A stretch of 64,000 nt of DNA from Arsenophonus apicola (GTDB lineage Bacteria > Pseudomonadota > Gammaproteobacteria > Enterobacterales > Enterobacteriaceae), in NCBI RefSeq assembly GCF_020268605.1, contig NZ_CP084222.1, positions 1,922,001-1,986,000 on the forward strand, given 5' to 3'. The notes under the pieces were generated by a model. It ran no database searches and was not told the DNA's origin. It saw only the letters and a program-made list of their open reading frames with translations. Shown here in pieces: positions 18,805 to 28,738 of the stretch; the first letter of the stretch is position 1, and the number at the start of each line of letters is the position of its first letter. Position numbers and translations under genes: made by a program.

Positions 18805-19764
18805 TCAATTTAATTTACTTTCTGAATCTATATATTCAAATTGCGCTTTGGTCAATGTTAAATGAATGGCTTTCACAAAACTTTCAACTTGAGCAATGGT
18901 AGTTGCACTAGCAATTGGTGCGGTGATCCCATTAAAAGCCATTAACCAGGCAAGCGCAACTTCCGCTAATGTAGCTTGATGATCATCAGCAACTACCTGC
19001 AATGCCTTGAGAATTTTTTCGCCTCTTTGATTAAGGTATTTATCGATATCATTTTTCCTAGGACTATTATTTAAATCACTTTGACGACGATATTTCCCAG
19101 TTAAAAAACCAGATGCCAAACTATAATAAGTGACAACACCAATATTTTCTTTGATACAGAGTTCCTTCAACTTATCATCAAAAGCGGCACGATCATAAAT
19201 ATTATATTCCGGTTGTAATACTTGATAACGCGGTAAACACTGATTATCCGCCACTTCTAACGCCGTTTTTAATTGTTCTGCATCCAAATTTGAAGCGCCT
19301 ATAGCACGAATTTTACCCGTTATTAAAAGCTTCAGATAAGCATTTAACGTCTCTTCATGAGGGGTATTTATGTCCGGCCAATGGCAAAAATAGAGATCAA
19401 TGTAATCTGTTTGCAAACGCCGCAATGAGTCCTCAACCGCGTTGATAATCCAGCGAGCAGACAGACCTCGCTTACCGGGTGAACCTAAATCTGCGTCCAC
19501 TTTGGTAAAAATAATTAATTTATCTCTGGCAATGGAATGTTTAGTCAGCCAATTACCAATGATGGTTTCCGATTCTCCACCTTGATTACCGGCTGCCCAA
19601 CGTGAATAAACATCTGCCGTATCAATGGCAATTAAACAATTATCATAGAGAGCATCTAAGATGGTGAAACTCTCTTTTTCATTGATAGTCCAGCCAAAAA
19701 CATTACCACCAAAAACAAGGGGTGGAATAACAAATCCTGTTGAACCTAACCTACGCAATTGCAT
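18805..19764 (-). CDS. aldo/keto reductase
   Basis: A 319-aa NADPH-dependent oxidoreductase of the aldo/keto reductase superfamily, TIM-barrel fold, cytoplasmic. The full catalytic tetrad is visible: Asp48 and Tyr53 in IDTADVY, Lys88 in IFTKVD, and His128 in FCHWPD. IGASNLDAEQL (about residues 157-167) and the NADPH-binding stretch IASATTIAQVESFV near the C-terminus also fit. It resembles the YajO/YghZ-type group, but the substrate is not predictable. It is a single-gene unit, on the same strand as the DASS transporter but 143 bases downstream of it. Confidence 0.92.
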   Translation of the reverse strand: MQLRRLGSTGFVIPPLVFGGNVFGWTINEKESFTILDALYDNCLIAIDTADVYSRWAAGNQGGESETIIGNWLTKHSIARDKLIIFTKVDADLGSPGKRGLSARWIINAVEDSLRRLQTDYIDLYFCHWPDINTPHEETLNAYLKLLITGKIRAIGASNLDAEQLKTALEVADNQCLPRYQVLQPEYNIYDRAAFDDKLKELCIKENIGVVTYYSLASGFLTGKYRRQSDLNNSPRKNDIDKYLNQRGEKILKALQVVADDHQATLAEVALAWLMAFNGITAPIASATTIAQVESFVKAIHLTLTKAQFEYIDSESKLN

Positions 19765-19907
19765 ATTTCCTCACTTATTTATTAAATAAAGCGAATATAC
19801 TCACTAGAAGATTGTAATGGTGCTCTTACAACAAGATTATATTTAAAACGTTACCGCCTATTTAACTTACAGATATACTACTACAAGTTAGTTATATTGA
19901 TGATTTC

Positions 19908-21380
19908 TTACCAATAACCTAGTAACTTCCACCATAAACTACCGATGACAAACCAAATAAGAAGATTGACCACACTTAATATAAAACCAATTTTCCACCA
20001 TTCAGCTAAAGTTGTATAACCCGAACCAAAAATAATCGGCGCGGTACCTGTGGCATAATGTGTTAACGACATCATTAATGATGAAGAGAAAGCCAAGATC
20101 AATGCGAGCAAAATAGGTGGAGCGCCCAATGCTAATCCAGCAGTGAAAAATGCCGCAAACATTGCCATAATATGGGCGGTAGTGCTGGCAAAAAAGTAAT
20201 GAGAATAGACGTATATTAAAACAAGTAACAGCATGCCGCCAATCCAGCCGATGCCCATATGATCAATAGCATCACCAACTGTTTGAGAAAACCAGTTAGT
20301 CAGTCCAAGCTTACTTAGAAAAGATGCCATCATAACCAATGCCGCAAACCAAGTAATTGTGTCCCAGGCTCCCTTGGTTTTCAAAATATCATCCCAAGCT
20401 AATACGCCTGTACACAGTAAAACGGAAAGACCAATGAATGCCGCAGCCGTAGGATTAATAGTAAATGCGCTACCAAAAATAAGCGCAGGCACGCCAGCCC
20501 ACATCAACAATAGCATGGCAAATACCGCTAAAGTAATTTTTTCTGCAGTCGAAATAGGCCCAAGCTTATGTAATTTTTGCTTAGCAAAATTTGGCGCATC
20601 TGGTGTTACTTTGATTTCAGGTGGATAAATCCAATAAATAATTAATGGCATAATGAATAACGAAATTATGCCTGGTATAAAAGCGGCTATTGCCCACATT
20701 CCCCAATTGATCTCAAATGGAGGGGTGGTATTTTCCATAATCAAACTGACAATCAATGGATTAGGTGCAGTTGCCGTAATAAACATCGCTGATGTAATTG
20801 GATTGATATTAAAATTAACCAATGAAAGATAGCGGCCAATTTTTTGTGAACTACTTGATTCGGGATTAGAGCCAAAACTATTTGAAATTGAGCGCATAAT
20901 AGGATGAATAATTCCACCACCACGCGCAGTATTACTTGGTGTAACTGGCGCTAATATTGTCTCTGCGATCGCTAATGAATAAGCAATACCCAAGGTCTTT
21001 TTGCCAAATAAAGAAATAAAATAATAACCAATACGAGCACCTAATCCTGTCTTATTTAGACTAACAGAGATCATTATTGAAATACCTATCAACCAAATAA
21101 GTTGATTTGAAAAACCACTCAATGCGTCATTAATTGCTGCCGTCGGATTATTGGGATTCGTTACTCCAGTAATAGCAATTAAAGCAATAGCGATAATGGA
21201 GATTGCACCTATAGGTAAAGCTTTACCAATAATAGCGGTTATAGTTCCAATAAAAAGCGCAAATAATTGCCAAGCATTAACATCTACACCGTCAGGAGCG
21301 GGAATAATAAACCAGATGATCAGAGTGATTGTAATAGCAATTATGGTTGGTAAAGGTTTGAATGGGGTCAATTTATCCAT
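19908..21380 (-). CDS. DASS-family anion (di/tricarboxylate) transporter
   Basis: A 490-aa inner-membrane protein of the divalent anion:sodium symporter (DASS/CitT) family, related to YbhI, CitT and TtdT. It shows about 12 hydrophobic segments, the first substrate/cation signature LAPVTPSNTARGGG (about residues 142-155), FASTTAHIMAMFAAF (about 396-410) and the second half-site THYATGTAPIIFGSGY (about 440-455). These paired SNT and TxP-type motifs bind the carboxylates and cation. The substrate could be citrate, succinate, tartrate or 2-oxoglutarate, and exchange or symport cannot be told apart. No lyase or two-component system for a specific carboxylate lies next to it. Confidence 0.88.
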   Translation of the reverse strand: MDKLTPFKPLPTIIAITITLIIWFIIPAPDGVDVNAWQLFALFIGTITAIIGKALPIGAISIIAIALIAITGVTNPNNPTAAINDALSGFSNQLIWLIGISIMISVSLNKTGLGARIGYYFISLFGKKTLGIAYSLAIAETILAPVTPSNTARGGGIIHPIMRSISNSFGSNPESSSSQKIGRYLSLVNFNINPITSAMFITATAPNPLIVSLIMENTTPPFEINWGMWAIAAFIPGIISLFIMPLIIYWIYPPEIKVTPDAPNFAKQKLHKLGPISTAEKITLAVFAMLLLMWAGVPALIFGSAFTINPTAAAFIGLSVLLCTGVLAWDDILKTKGAWDTITWFAALVMMASFLSKLGLTNWFSQTVGDAIDHMGIGWIGGMLLLVLIYVYSHYFFASTTAHIMAMFAAFFTAGLALGAPPILLALILAFSSSLMMSLTHYATGTAPIIFGSGYTTLAEWWKIGFILSVVNLLIWFVIGSLWWKLLGYW

Positions 21381-22008
21381 ATTGTATTATCCAATTGGTG
21401 AAACATATTTAGACAAGAAATAATTAACAACTTATAAATGAACAAAATCACGCTAACAAATCATACAACTACTTATTATATAAATTTATAGATTAGTAAC
21501 TATATTTATTTTTATCAAGCTTACTAATAAAGAAATATTGATTTATAATTTTATTAAATTATCTAACTTATTCTTTTAATTTTCACCTCTTTATTATAAG
21601 AATAAGTTATTTTTATATGTTAAAACTGTGATATGTATTACAAAAATTACAATTAATTTTATTTATTAATTTACTGTAACGAACTATTTCTATTTTTTAC
21701 TCTTAATGATATTCTTAATATAGAAAATTAACTATAATTAGTAATGGTTTAATTATGTCAAAAAACAAACAGTATTTATTATTTTATAAAAAAAGTAAAT
21801 CCATTTAAAAATAAGAATTACTTTATAAAAAATAATATATTTTATATTACAATATAATGTATAAATCTATTTATTTTGAATAGTGCTAAAATTAAAGTGA
21901 CAAAATACAGCAGCAAATAAATTTGTCCATCTGTACTAACTTGAAGCCAATAAAAATGGCCTTTAACATTACTGGTAAAGACCATGCAATAATTTTATAT
22001 CAGTTAAG
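21381..22008. other. AT-rich intergenic spacer
   Basis: 628 bases between the DASS transporter start and the gnd stop, very AT-rich, with no gene recognised. It must contain the transporter promoter. Confidence 0.5.
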
Positions 22009-23427
22009 CTACTCTTTTTTCTCTAACCATTCAGTATGAAAGATACCTTCTTTATCAATTCTTTTATAAGTATGAGCGCCAAAATAATCACGTTGTGCCT
22101 GAATTAAATTTGCCGGTAAAACTGCAGAACGATAGCTATCATAATAAGAAATTGCTGCCGTAAGTGTAGGTAACGGAATACCATTTTGTATACCAAAACA
22201 GACAATATCGCGTAATGATTGCTGATATTCATCAGTAATGTTTTTAAAATAAGGCGCTAACATTAAGTTTGCTAAAGACGGGTTTTGGCTATACGCATCG
22301 GTAATTTTTTGCAAAAATTGCGCCCGAATAATACAGCCTGCGCGAAAAATCCTAGCAATTTCACCATAATTTAGCTGCCATTTATATTCATCCGATGCGG
22401 CCTTTAATTGCTGGAAACCTTGTGCATAAGACACAATTTTACCTAAATAAAGTGCACGGCGAACCTTTTCAATAAATTCCTGCTTATCACCTTTAAATGA
22501 ATTAACAACCGGCCCAGTCAGAATTTTTGCCGCTGCCACCCGCTGCACTTTCAAAAAAGAAAGATAACGTGCAAATACCGATTCAGTAATAAGCGTGACC
22601 GGTACTCCCAAGTCTAATGCACTTTGACTGGTCCATTTTCCGGTTCCTTTATTTGCAGCCTCATCCAATATAACATCAATCAAATAATTACCAGTTTTAT
22701 CTTCTTTCTTACGAAAAATATCCGCCGTAATTTCGATTAGATAACTGCTTAATTCACCTTTATTCCATTCAGTAAAAATATCGGCTAATTCTTCATTATT
22801 TAACTTTAATGCGTTTTTGAGAATTGAATAAACTTCAGCAATAAGCTGCATATCACCATACTCGATGCCATTATGTACCATTTTTACATAATGACCTGCC
22901 CCATCAGCACCAATATAGCTTACACAAGGCTCTCCATCGGCCTTGGCAGCAATTTGCTGTAAGATAGGTGCCACTAAGTCATAAGCTTGTTTCTGCCCAC
23001 CAGGCATGATAGAAGGCCCCTTTAATGCGCCTTCTTCACCGCCAGAGACGCCGGTGCCAATAAAATTAAACCCTTGCGCTGAAAGTTCTTGATTACGTCG
23101 AATAGTATCCTGAAAATAAGTATTACCACCGTCGATTAGGATATCACCTTTATCCAGATATGGTGTTAATGAAGCTATAGTTTTATCTGTCGCCTCACCC
23201 GCTTTTACCATTAATAAAATACGACGTGGTTTTTCTAATGAATCAACAAATTCCTTAATCGTATGACAGGGGATTAATTTTCTACCTGGATTTTCTTTAA
23301 CCACTTCATCGGTTTTTTCTTTAGAACGATTAAAAATCGAAACCGAATAACCCCGGCTTTCAATATTGAGCGCCAAATTACGCCCCATAACAGCCATACC
23401 AACTACACCAATTTGTTGTTTTGACAT
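22009..23427 (-). CDS. gnd: 6-phosphogluconate dehydrogenase, decarboxylating
   Basis: Gnd oxidises and decarboxylates 6-phosphogluconate to ribulose 5-phosphate with NADP+, in the oxidative pentose phosphate pathway. The 472-aa protein is near E. coli length (468). It has the Rossmann start IGVVGMAVMGRNLALNIESRGY, the substrate motif GTGVSGGEEGAL (about residues 126-137), the catalytic Lys/His region HYVKMVHNGIEYGDMQL (about 182-198) and KGTGKWTS (about 260-267). A typical C-terminal dimer tail ending HTEW is present. It stands alone, divergent from yegH after 232 bases. Unlike in E. coli, no O-antigen cluster flanks it here. Confidence 0.97.
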   Translation of the reverse strand: MSKQQIGVVGMAVMGRNLALNIESRGYSVSIFNRSKEKTDEVVKENPGRKLIPCHTIKEFVDSLEKPRRILLMVKAGEATDKTIASLTPYLDKGDILIDGGNTYFQDTIRRNQELSAQGFNFIGTGVSGGEEGALKGPSIMPGGQKQAYDLVAPILQQIAAKADGEPCVSYIGADGAGHYVKMVHNGIEYGDMQLIAEVYSILKNALKLNNEELADIFTEWNKGELSSYLIEITADIFRKKEDKTGNYLIDVILDEAANKGTGKWTSQSALDLGVPVTLITESVFARYLSFLKVQRVAAAKILTGPVVNSFKGDKQEFIEKVRRALYLGKIVSYAQGFQQLKAASDEYKWQLNYGEIARIFRAGCIIRAQFLQKITDAYSQNPSLANLMLAPYFKNITDEYQQSLRDIVCFGIQNGIPLPTLTAAISYYDSYRSAVLPANLIQAQRDYFGAHTYKRIDKEGIFHTEWLEKKE

Positions 23428-23659
23428 GAAAAACTCCTGCCTGACAATTCATTACCCACAGTTAACGAGCAAATATATTTTTACGTATTGATATATTAAC
23501 TTACTCTATAGTTTGGTGATAGTATTTCATGCCGTTAACAACACGATATTTAGGCTAAAAACGATTAAAAAAACGTTATTATATTGAAATTTTTGTTCAA
23601 AGTGCCCATTATTCTAAAGGTCGGCATAAGCCGTCATATTAGAGGGTAAAATAAATTTT

Positions 23660-25240
23660 ATGGAATGGATCGCTGATCCTACGATGTGGGCGGGGCTTCT
23701 TACTCTTATCGTACTCGAAATCGTGCTTGGCATTGATAATTTAGTTTTTATTGCGATCTTAGCGGATAAATTACCAGCCAAGTTACGTAATAAAGCAAGA
23801 ATAACTGGTTTAACATGCGCACTATTTATGCGTGTTATCTTATTGTTTAGTCTTACTTTACTCGTTTCCTTAACCAATCCTATTATTAACATTTGGGATC
23901 ACCCATTTAGCGCGCGCGATATATTAATGCTTGGTGGTGGACTTTTTCTGCTTTTTAAAGCCACTATGGAGCTTAATGAGCGGTTAGAAGGTAAAGATAA
24001 ACAATCTGGCAAACAACGCAAAACGGCAAAATTTTGGGCTGTTGTAGCACAAATCATTGTATTAGATGCTATTTTTTCACTTGATTCAGTGATTACTGCC
24101 GTTGGTATGGTTGAACATATTGGCATTATGATTGCAGCAGTCACTATTGCAATGATCTTAATGATTATTGCTAGTAGACCATTAACCATGTTCGTTAATA
24201 CCCATCCAACTATTGTTATTCTCTGCCTTAGTTTCTTACTTATGATCGGTTTTAGCTTAGTGGCTGAAGGATTCGGTTATCAGATACCGAAAGGCTATTT
24301 ATACGCCGCTATTGGTTTCTCTATTATAATTGAATCGCTTAATCAATTTGCTTCCTTTAATCGACGCCGTTTTTTAAAAGGCACCAAATCACTACGCGAA
24401 AGAACTGCTGAAGCAGTATTGCGGGTTTTAGATGGTCAACATGAACGCGCTGAGTTAGATCATCGTACCTCTGATTTAATTTCTGATAATAATGGCATTT
24501 TTGATCCGCAAGAACGTCAAATGATTGTTCGTTTATTAGGATTCGCTCAACGTAATGTTAGTAGTATTATGACTTCACGCCATGACGTTGAATATATTGA
24601 TATCAACAAACCTGCGGATAAGCTACTTTCGTTGTTAGAAAAAACACCCCATACACGTCTTGTTGTTACGGATGAATCAATAAGCGATGAGCCTGTCGGG
24701 GTTATACATGTTATCGACATATTAAATCAACAATTGAAAAAGCAAAAACTTAACTTACATGCCCTAATTACTCAACCACTAATTTTCCCTGAAGGTTTAT
24801 CACTACTTCAAGCATTAGAGCAATTTCGTAAAGCGCATACCCATTTTGCCTTTATTGTTGATGAATTTGGCTCTGTTGAAGGAATTGTTACGCTGACAGA
24901 TATTATGGAAACTATTGCCGGTAATATGCCAATCAGTGAAGAAGAGGTGGATTCTCGTCATGATATTCAACAATTAGAAGATAGTCGCTGGGTTGCTAAT
25001 GGCTTTATGCCGTTAGAAGATTTGACCCTTTATGTGCCAATAACGCTTGATGAAAAACGTGAATATGAGACGATTGCCGGATTATTGATGGAGCACCTAC
25101 AACGAATGCCGGTTGTCGGTGAACGTATCAAAATTGAAAACTGGATTTTTGAACCGTTAGAAGTAACCAGTCACCGCCTTAAAAAGGTGCTGATCACCCC
25201 CCTGCAACTGGCTAAAAAAGAAGTTAAAACAAAACATTAA
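23660..25240 (+). CDS. yegH: TerC/CBS/CorC-domain membrane protein YegH
   Basis: A 526-aa inner-membrane protein, nearly the length of E. coli YegH (527). It has an N-terminal TerC domain of seven or eight helices (MEWIADPTMWAGLLTLIVLE; acidic membrane motifs LGIDNLVF and LDAIFSLDSVITAV), a pair of CBS domains (about residues 300-420, starting MTSRHDVEYID) and a C-terminal CorC/HlyC transporter-associated domain ending near HRLKKV. TerC proteins are linked to Mn2+ export, often with a yybP-ykoY riboswitch; I see no such RNA upstream. YegH is poorly characterised. It is convergent with asmA, as in E. coli, so the yegH-asmA-dcd-udk order is conserved. Confidence 0.94.
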   Translation: MEWIADPTMWAGLLTLIVLEIVLGIDNLVFIAILADKLPAKLRNKARITGLTCALFMRVILLFSLTLLVSLTNPIINIWDHPFSARDILMLGGGLFLLFKATMELNERLEGKDKQSGKQRKTAKFWAVVAQIIVLDAIFSLDSVITAVGMVEHIGIMIAAVTIAMILMIIASRPLTMFVNTHPTIVILCLSFLLMIGFSLVAEGFGYQIPKGYLYAAIGFSIIIESLNQFASFNRRRFLKGTKSLRERTAEAVLRVLDGQHERAELDHRTSDLISDNNGIFDPQERQMIVRLLGFAQRNVSSIMTSRHDVEYIDINKPADKLLSLLEKTPHTRLVVTDESISDEPVGVIHVIDILNQQLKKQKLNLHALITQPLIFPEGLSLLQALEQFRKAHTHFAFIVDEFGSVEGIVTLTDIMETIAGNMPISEEEVDSRHDIQQLEDSRWVANGFMPLEDLTLYVPITLDEKREYETIAGLLMEHLQRMPVVGERIKIENWIFEPLEVTSHRLKKVLITPLQLAKKEVKTKH

Positions 25241-25252
25241 TCTAACATAATC

Positions 25253-25278
25253 TTAACGCGCTTAATTTAGCGCGTTAA
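25253..25278. terminator. bidirectional terminator between yegH and asmA
   Basis: Perfect 10-bp GC-containing stem (TTAACGCGCT / AGCGCGTTAA) with a 6-base loop, between convergent stops. The flanking T-runs are short. Confidence 0.6.
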
Positions 25279-25303
25279 ATTTACTAGAAAGATTTAGCTT
25301 AAA

Positions 25304-27127
25304 CTAATTTTGCGATTGAGCTTCTTTTTCTAACCAACTATCTAATGCTTTTTTAGCTTGAGATTGAAGCTCATCACGCAGCAATTTTTCAATATTCAAT
25401 TGATATTGTAAATTTTGCCATTTACCATAAATACGCAGAGGAATTACCAATTTTTTCAATTTATTAATAAAATTATCATCCCCATGCCAGCCTTTATGAA
25501 TATTAACCTGCAATTTTACGTCTGCTGATTTACTCGCTAAATTTAGCCAACCGTTACCATCGAGATTGATAGCGTCAGAAGAAGCAACCAAATTTGAGAA
25601 CGATAACAGACCTTTGTTAAGTTTTGTATCAACGTTTAAATTTTCAATTTGAGTATTATCTGCCTGATTTTGCGGAGTATCAACTTTATCAGTAAGACGT
25701 GAAAAAGCGTGTTGGATCAGTGAAGCTATATTTAATCCTGTTAATTGCGCCTTGGATAACGTCACATTAGCAGTACCGGACCAAAAATTTAGCACCGCAA
25801 ATTTACCATAACCAAGCCCTGATAATTTCGCAGCTAGCACCAGAGAACCATCTAGTTTAGTAGGCATGTTAAATGCTTGAAGTAAAGGAGCCAACTTAAC
25901 CTTATTAAATCTGGGTTTAGCCGTGACAATAACCGGACTATTTTCATAATTCAAACTAATAGGTAGCTCAAAATTGCCACCTAATAATCCACCTTCTAGC
26001 TGACTAATATTTAATAAAGTTTTTTTATTGGTTATCTTAGATTGGAAGCCATCTATAATTAAACCTCGATATATAAGTTTATCGGCAGAAATTGTCGCTT
26101 GAAATGGAAATTGTTTTAAATAACTTAAATCATAACTATCTGTTTTAGCTGTCGCAATAACAGGCTTAGTACTTGTTTGTGGTATTATCTTTATCTCTGC
26201 CAAAGGCTGCAATAGGGGTTGCCAACCTAAAATTTTATCTAGATCCAGTTTAGCGGAAGCAATATTTAATTGATAATCTGGCGATTTACCTAAATGAGCA
26301 ACTAGACTGCCAGTTAAATGATTATCGTTAATATTAATAGCTAAATTAGAAAGGGTTAATACGGGTTGCTGCTCACGCCAATAATCAAACAATAAAGTTG
26401 CATTACCACTAATTCCATCTGTTGGTAAATTAATACCACTCATCTTATATTCTAATTGATTAATTTCGCCAGTGATTTGATGCGGATAATCTGTAATATT
26501 TAGCTTACTTTTTAAAGAAAAAGTTAGATCTTGCTGATCCTTACTCACATTGCTACTAAAGTTAACTTTAATGAAATGATCATCTTGCCTACTCAGTGAC
26601 AACATAATATTACGCATGTTTAACTGGCTATCATTATTCAACTGCCAAATTAACAGACTATCGGTCAATGTAATTTTATTAATCTCAAATAACCTTTTAT
26701 TATCAATATTATTTTTTCTACTAATATGATCAAGGCTTTCTGGTGCAATGGGAGCATCTTGATTTAATTTTGCTTCACTATCAGGAGTTGAGCGCAAAAC
26801 TGCACCACTAATTACAATCTCTTCAACCGAAAGTTGGTGGGAAATTAATGGCCATAACGAGACATCAAGCCGCATGTTATCTGCACTAATTGCTGGCTTA
26901 GTCGCGCCTGGCGCAGTGAGTGAAATCGGCCCAGTAATAATACTTAACCTGGGCCATACATGCCAACGCATTTCGCCTTGAAAAACCAAATGATAGCCAC
27001 TTTTTTGTTCAACTTTATCAATTAAATAGTGCCGAAAATCATTGGGATTAACAAGCAACACTAGCGCCGTTAATCCTGCAAAAATAACCACCATCAGGAT
27101 AACTAATGTTGTCAGAAATCGTTTCAT
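25304..27127 (-). CDS. asmA: AsmA family protein
   Basis: AsmA belongs to the group of large periplasm-spanning proteins (AsmA, TamB, YhdP, YicH) linked to lipid movement and outer-membrane assembly. The 607-aa protein has a single N-terminal membrane helix (FLTTLVILMVVIFAGLTALVLLV), the conserved LVNPNDFRHYL just after it, and the C-terminal AsmA repeat region with LTGLNIASLIQHAF (about residues 460-473) and LDGNGWLNLASKSADVKLQV. Length is close to E. coli AsmA (617). ATG 27127 follows GGAG by 7 bases; the in-frame ATG five codons upstream is not needed. Upstream is dcd, same strand. Confidence 0.94.
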   Translation of the reverse strand: MKRFLTTLVILMVVIFAGLTALVLLVNPNDFRHYLIDKVEQKSGYHLVFQGEMRWHVWPRLSIITGPISLTAPGATKPAISADNMRLDVSLWPLISHQLSVEEIVISGAVLRSTPDSEAKLNQDAPIAPESLDHISRKNNIDNKRLFEINKITLTDSLLIWQLNNDSQLNMRNIMLSLSRQDDHFIKVNFSSNVSKDQQDLTFSLKSKLNITDYPHQITGEINQLEYKMSGINLPTDGISGNATLLFDYWREQQPVLTLSNLAININDNHLTGSLVAHLGKSPDYQLNIASAKLDLDKILGWQPLLQPLAEIKIIPQTSTKPVIATAKTDSYDLSYLKQFPFQATISADKLIYRGLIIDGFQSKITNKKTLLNISQLEGGLLGGNFELPISLNYENSPVIVTAKPRFNKVKLAPLLQAFNMPTKLDGSLVLAAKLSGLGYGKFAVLNFWSGTANVTLSKAQLTGLNIASLIQHAFSRLTDKVDTPQNQADNTQIENLNVDTKLNKGLLSFSNLVASSDAINLDGNGWLNLASKSADVKLQVNIHKGWHGDDNFINKLKKLVIPLRIYGKWQNLQYQLNIEKLLRDELQSQAKKALDSWLEKEAQSQN

Positions 27128-27267
27128 CACTGTCTCCATCAATGGTACTCAAGCAACCAATTAATGACTTCATCTTTAGATAGCTTATTTCCCGTAAGCT
27201 GAGAAAATAGAATTATTTTGGTTATAGCATGATCTTAGGAAAACAACGAATTAATTAACTTAAAACA

Positions 27268-27870
27268 TCACAATTTATGATTGTTTTTACCCTCCTCGCT
27301 AATTCTACTCCCTACTGCACCTTGTTGATTTTTATATTTTGCGTCCTGACGACGATTATAGGGACGATCAGCCGAACCGGATAATGCTTCAAAACTTAAT
27401 GCGCCAATAACCATACCTGGTCGTAACGCCAATGGCAGTTTACCTGAATTATAAAACTCTAGCACAATTTGACCACACCAGCCGGGATCAATACGGTGAG
27501 CAGTGACATGCACCATTAATCCCAAGCGAGCAAGAGAGGAACGACCATCAAGCCAACCAACTACATTATCAGGTAAGGTAACTGATTCTAAAGTGACCGC
27601 CAATGCTAATTCACCTGGGTGTAAAAAAAACGCATCATAATGGTTTAAGGTAATTTCATCACTCATCACCCGATCCAATGCAGCATTAACTTCATTTTTT
27701 GGCCCACTAAGATCGATATAAGGTGCAGTATAGCCCTGAAATACTCGAAATTTATTGCCTAAACAAACATCAACTGTTGCCCCATTGATTCGTTCGATTG
27801 ATGGGCGTGGTTCAATAACCAATTTCTTTTCATCAAGCCATTTGACTATATCGCGGTCACAAAGTCGCAT
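27268..27870 (-). CDS. dcd: dCTP deaminase
   Basis: Dcd deaminates dCTP to dUTP, the main route to dTMP precursors in enterobacteria. The 200-aa protein (E. coli 193) shows the start MRLCDRDI, the family core GRSSLARLGLMVHVTAHRID (about residues 109-128), the substrate motif GWCGQIVLEFYN and the C-terminal ALSFE...RPYNRRQDAKY that closes on the nucleotide. All are as in E. coli Dcd. It lies 41 bases after udk and before asmA on the same strand, so udk-dcd-asmA is a likely operon. The tail carries a few extra charged residues (EEGKNNHKL), not unusual. Confidence 0.97.
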   Translation of the reverse strand: MRLCDRDIVKWLDEKKLVIEPRPSIERINGATVDVCLGNKFRVFQGYTAPYIDLSGPKNEVNAALDRVMSDEITLNHYDAFFLHPGELALAVTLESVTLPDNVVGWLDGRSSLARLGLMVHVTAHRIDPGWCGQIVLEFYNSGKLPLALRPGMVIGALSFEALSGSADRPYNRRQDAKYKNQQGAVGSRISEEGKNNHKL

Positions 27871-27911
27871 TTTTCCATCTCCTTGCGAGAATGCCTAATC
27901 TGTTTATAGAT

Positions 27912-28553
27912 TTACTGGCAGAACTCCCCTATTTTAGCTTTTAGAATATCAATCGCCACCCGATTTTTTCCGCCTCGAGGGACAATAATATCTGCATACT
28001 GTTTTGATGGCTCAATAAACTGAAGAAACATTGGACGGACTGTTTTAGTATATTGTTCAATAACAGAATCTAATGTTCGCCCGCGTTCATTTACATCGCG
28101 TTTAATTCTTCTTACTAAGCAAATATCCAATGGCGTATCAACATAAATGGCAAAATCCATATTCTTACGTAAACGCTTATCCGTTAATAATAAAATACCT
28201 TCAATAATAATAACTTTTTTAGGCTGAAAAAAAATAGTCTCACGCTTACGTGTATGCTGAGTATAATCATATTGCGGCAGATCAATGCCTTTTCCGCTCT
28301 TCAACAATTGAAGATGATAAAAAAGCAGATCATGATCCATTGAGTTTGGGTGGTCATAGTTTACTTTCACTCGTTCTTCCATCGGAATATCATGTTGATC
28401 TCGATAGTAACAATCTTCAGTAATCACCCCAATATTGTGGTCACCCACCTGAGTACGTAATTCATGATAAAGCGTTTTCGCAATAAGACTTTTACCCGAT
28501 GCTGAAGCACCTGATATACCTACAATAGCGCACTTATGTGCTGTATCAGCCAT
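27912..28553 (-). CDS. udk: uridine kinase
   Basis: Udk phosphorylates uridine and cytidine to UMP and CMP in pyrimidine salvage. The 213-aa protein matches E. coli Udk in length and has the P-loop GISGASASGKS (residues about 13-23), the DCYYRDQ substrate motif (about 46-52), the YDHPNSMD motif (about 65-72), the lid RRIKRDVNERGRT (about 147-159) and the C-terminal PRGGKN. First gene of udk-dcd-asmA. In E. coli the pyrimidine partner cdd lies near yohK; it is absent from that place here, so uridine/cytidine handling may rest on udk. Confidence 0.97.
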   Translation of the reverse strand: MADTAHKCAIVGISGASASGKSLIAKTLYHELRTQVGDHNIGVITEDCYYRDQHDIPMEERVKVNYDHPNSMDHDLLFYHLQLLKSGKGIDLPQYDYTQHTRKRETIFFQPKKVIIIEGILLLTDKRLRKNMDFAIYVDTPLDICLVRRIKRDVNERGRTLDSVIEQYTKTVRPMFLQFIEPSKQYADIIVPRGGKNRVAIDILKAKIGEFCQ

Positions 28554-28738
28554 TTTAAATAACCTGAATTTGAATAAAGAAATTAATATAATTAAATATT
28601 ATGATCGCCGGAATTATAAGGGGTTATTTTAGTATCTTCCAGCATTTAAAATTAGGTCTAGCTAATTTTATAACAAGACCTAACAATAATTATCACCTTA
28701 CCTCTATTTTCAATCAATAAGTCATGGGATTAATCAGT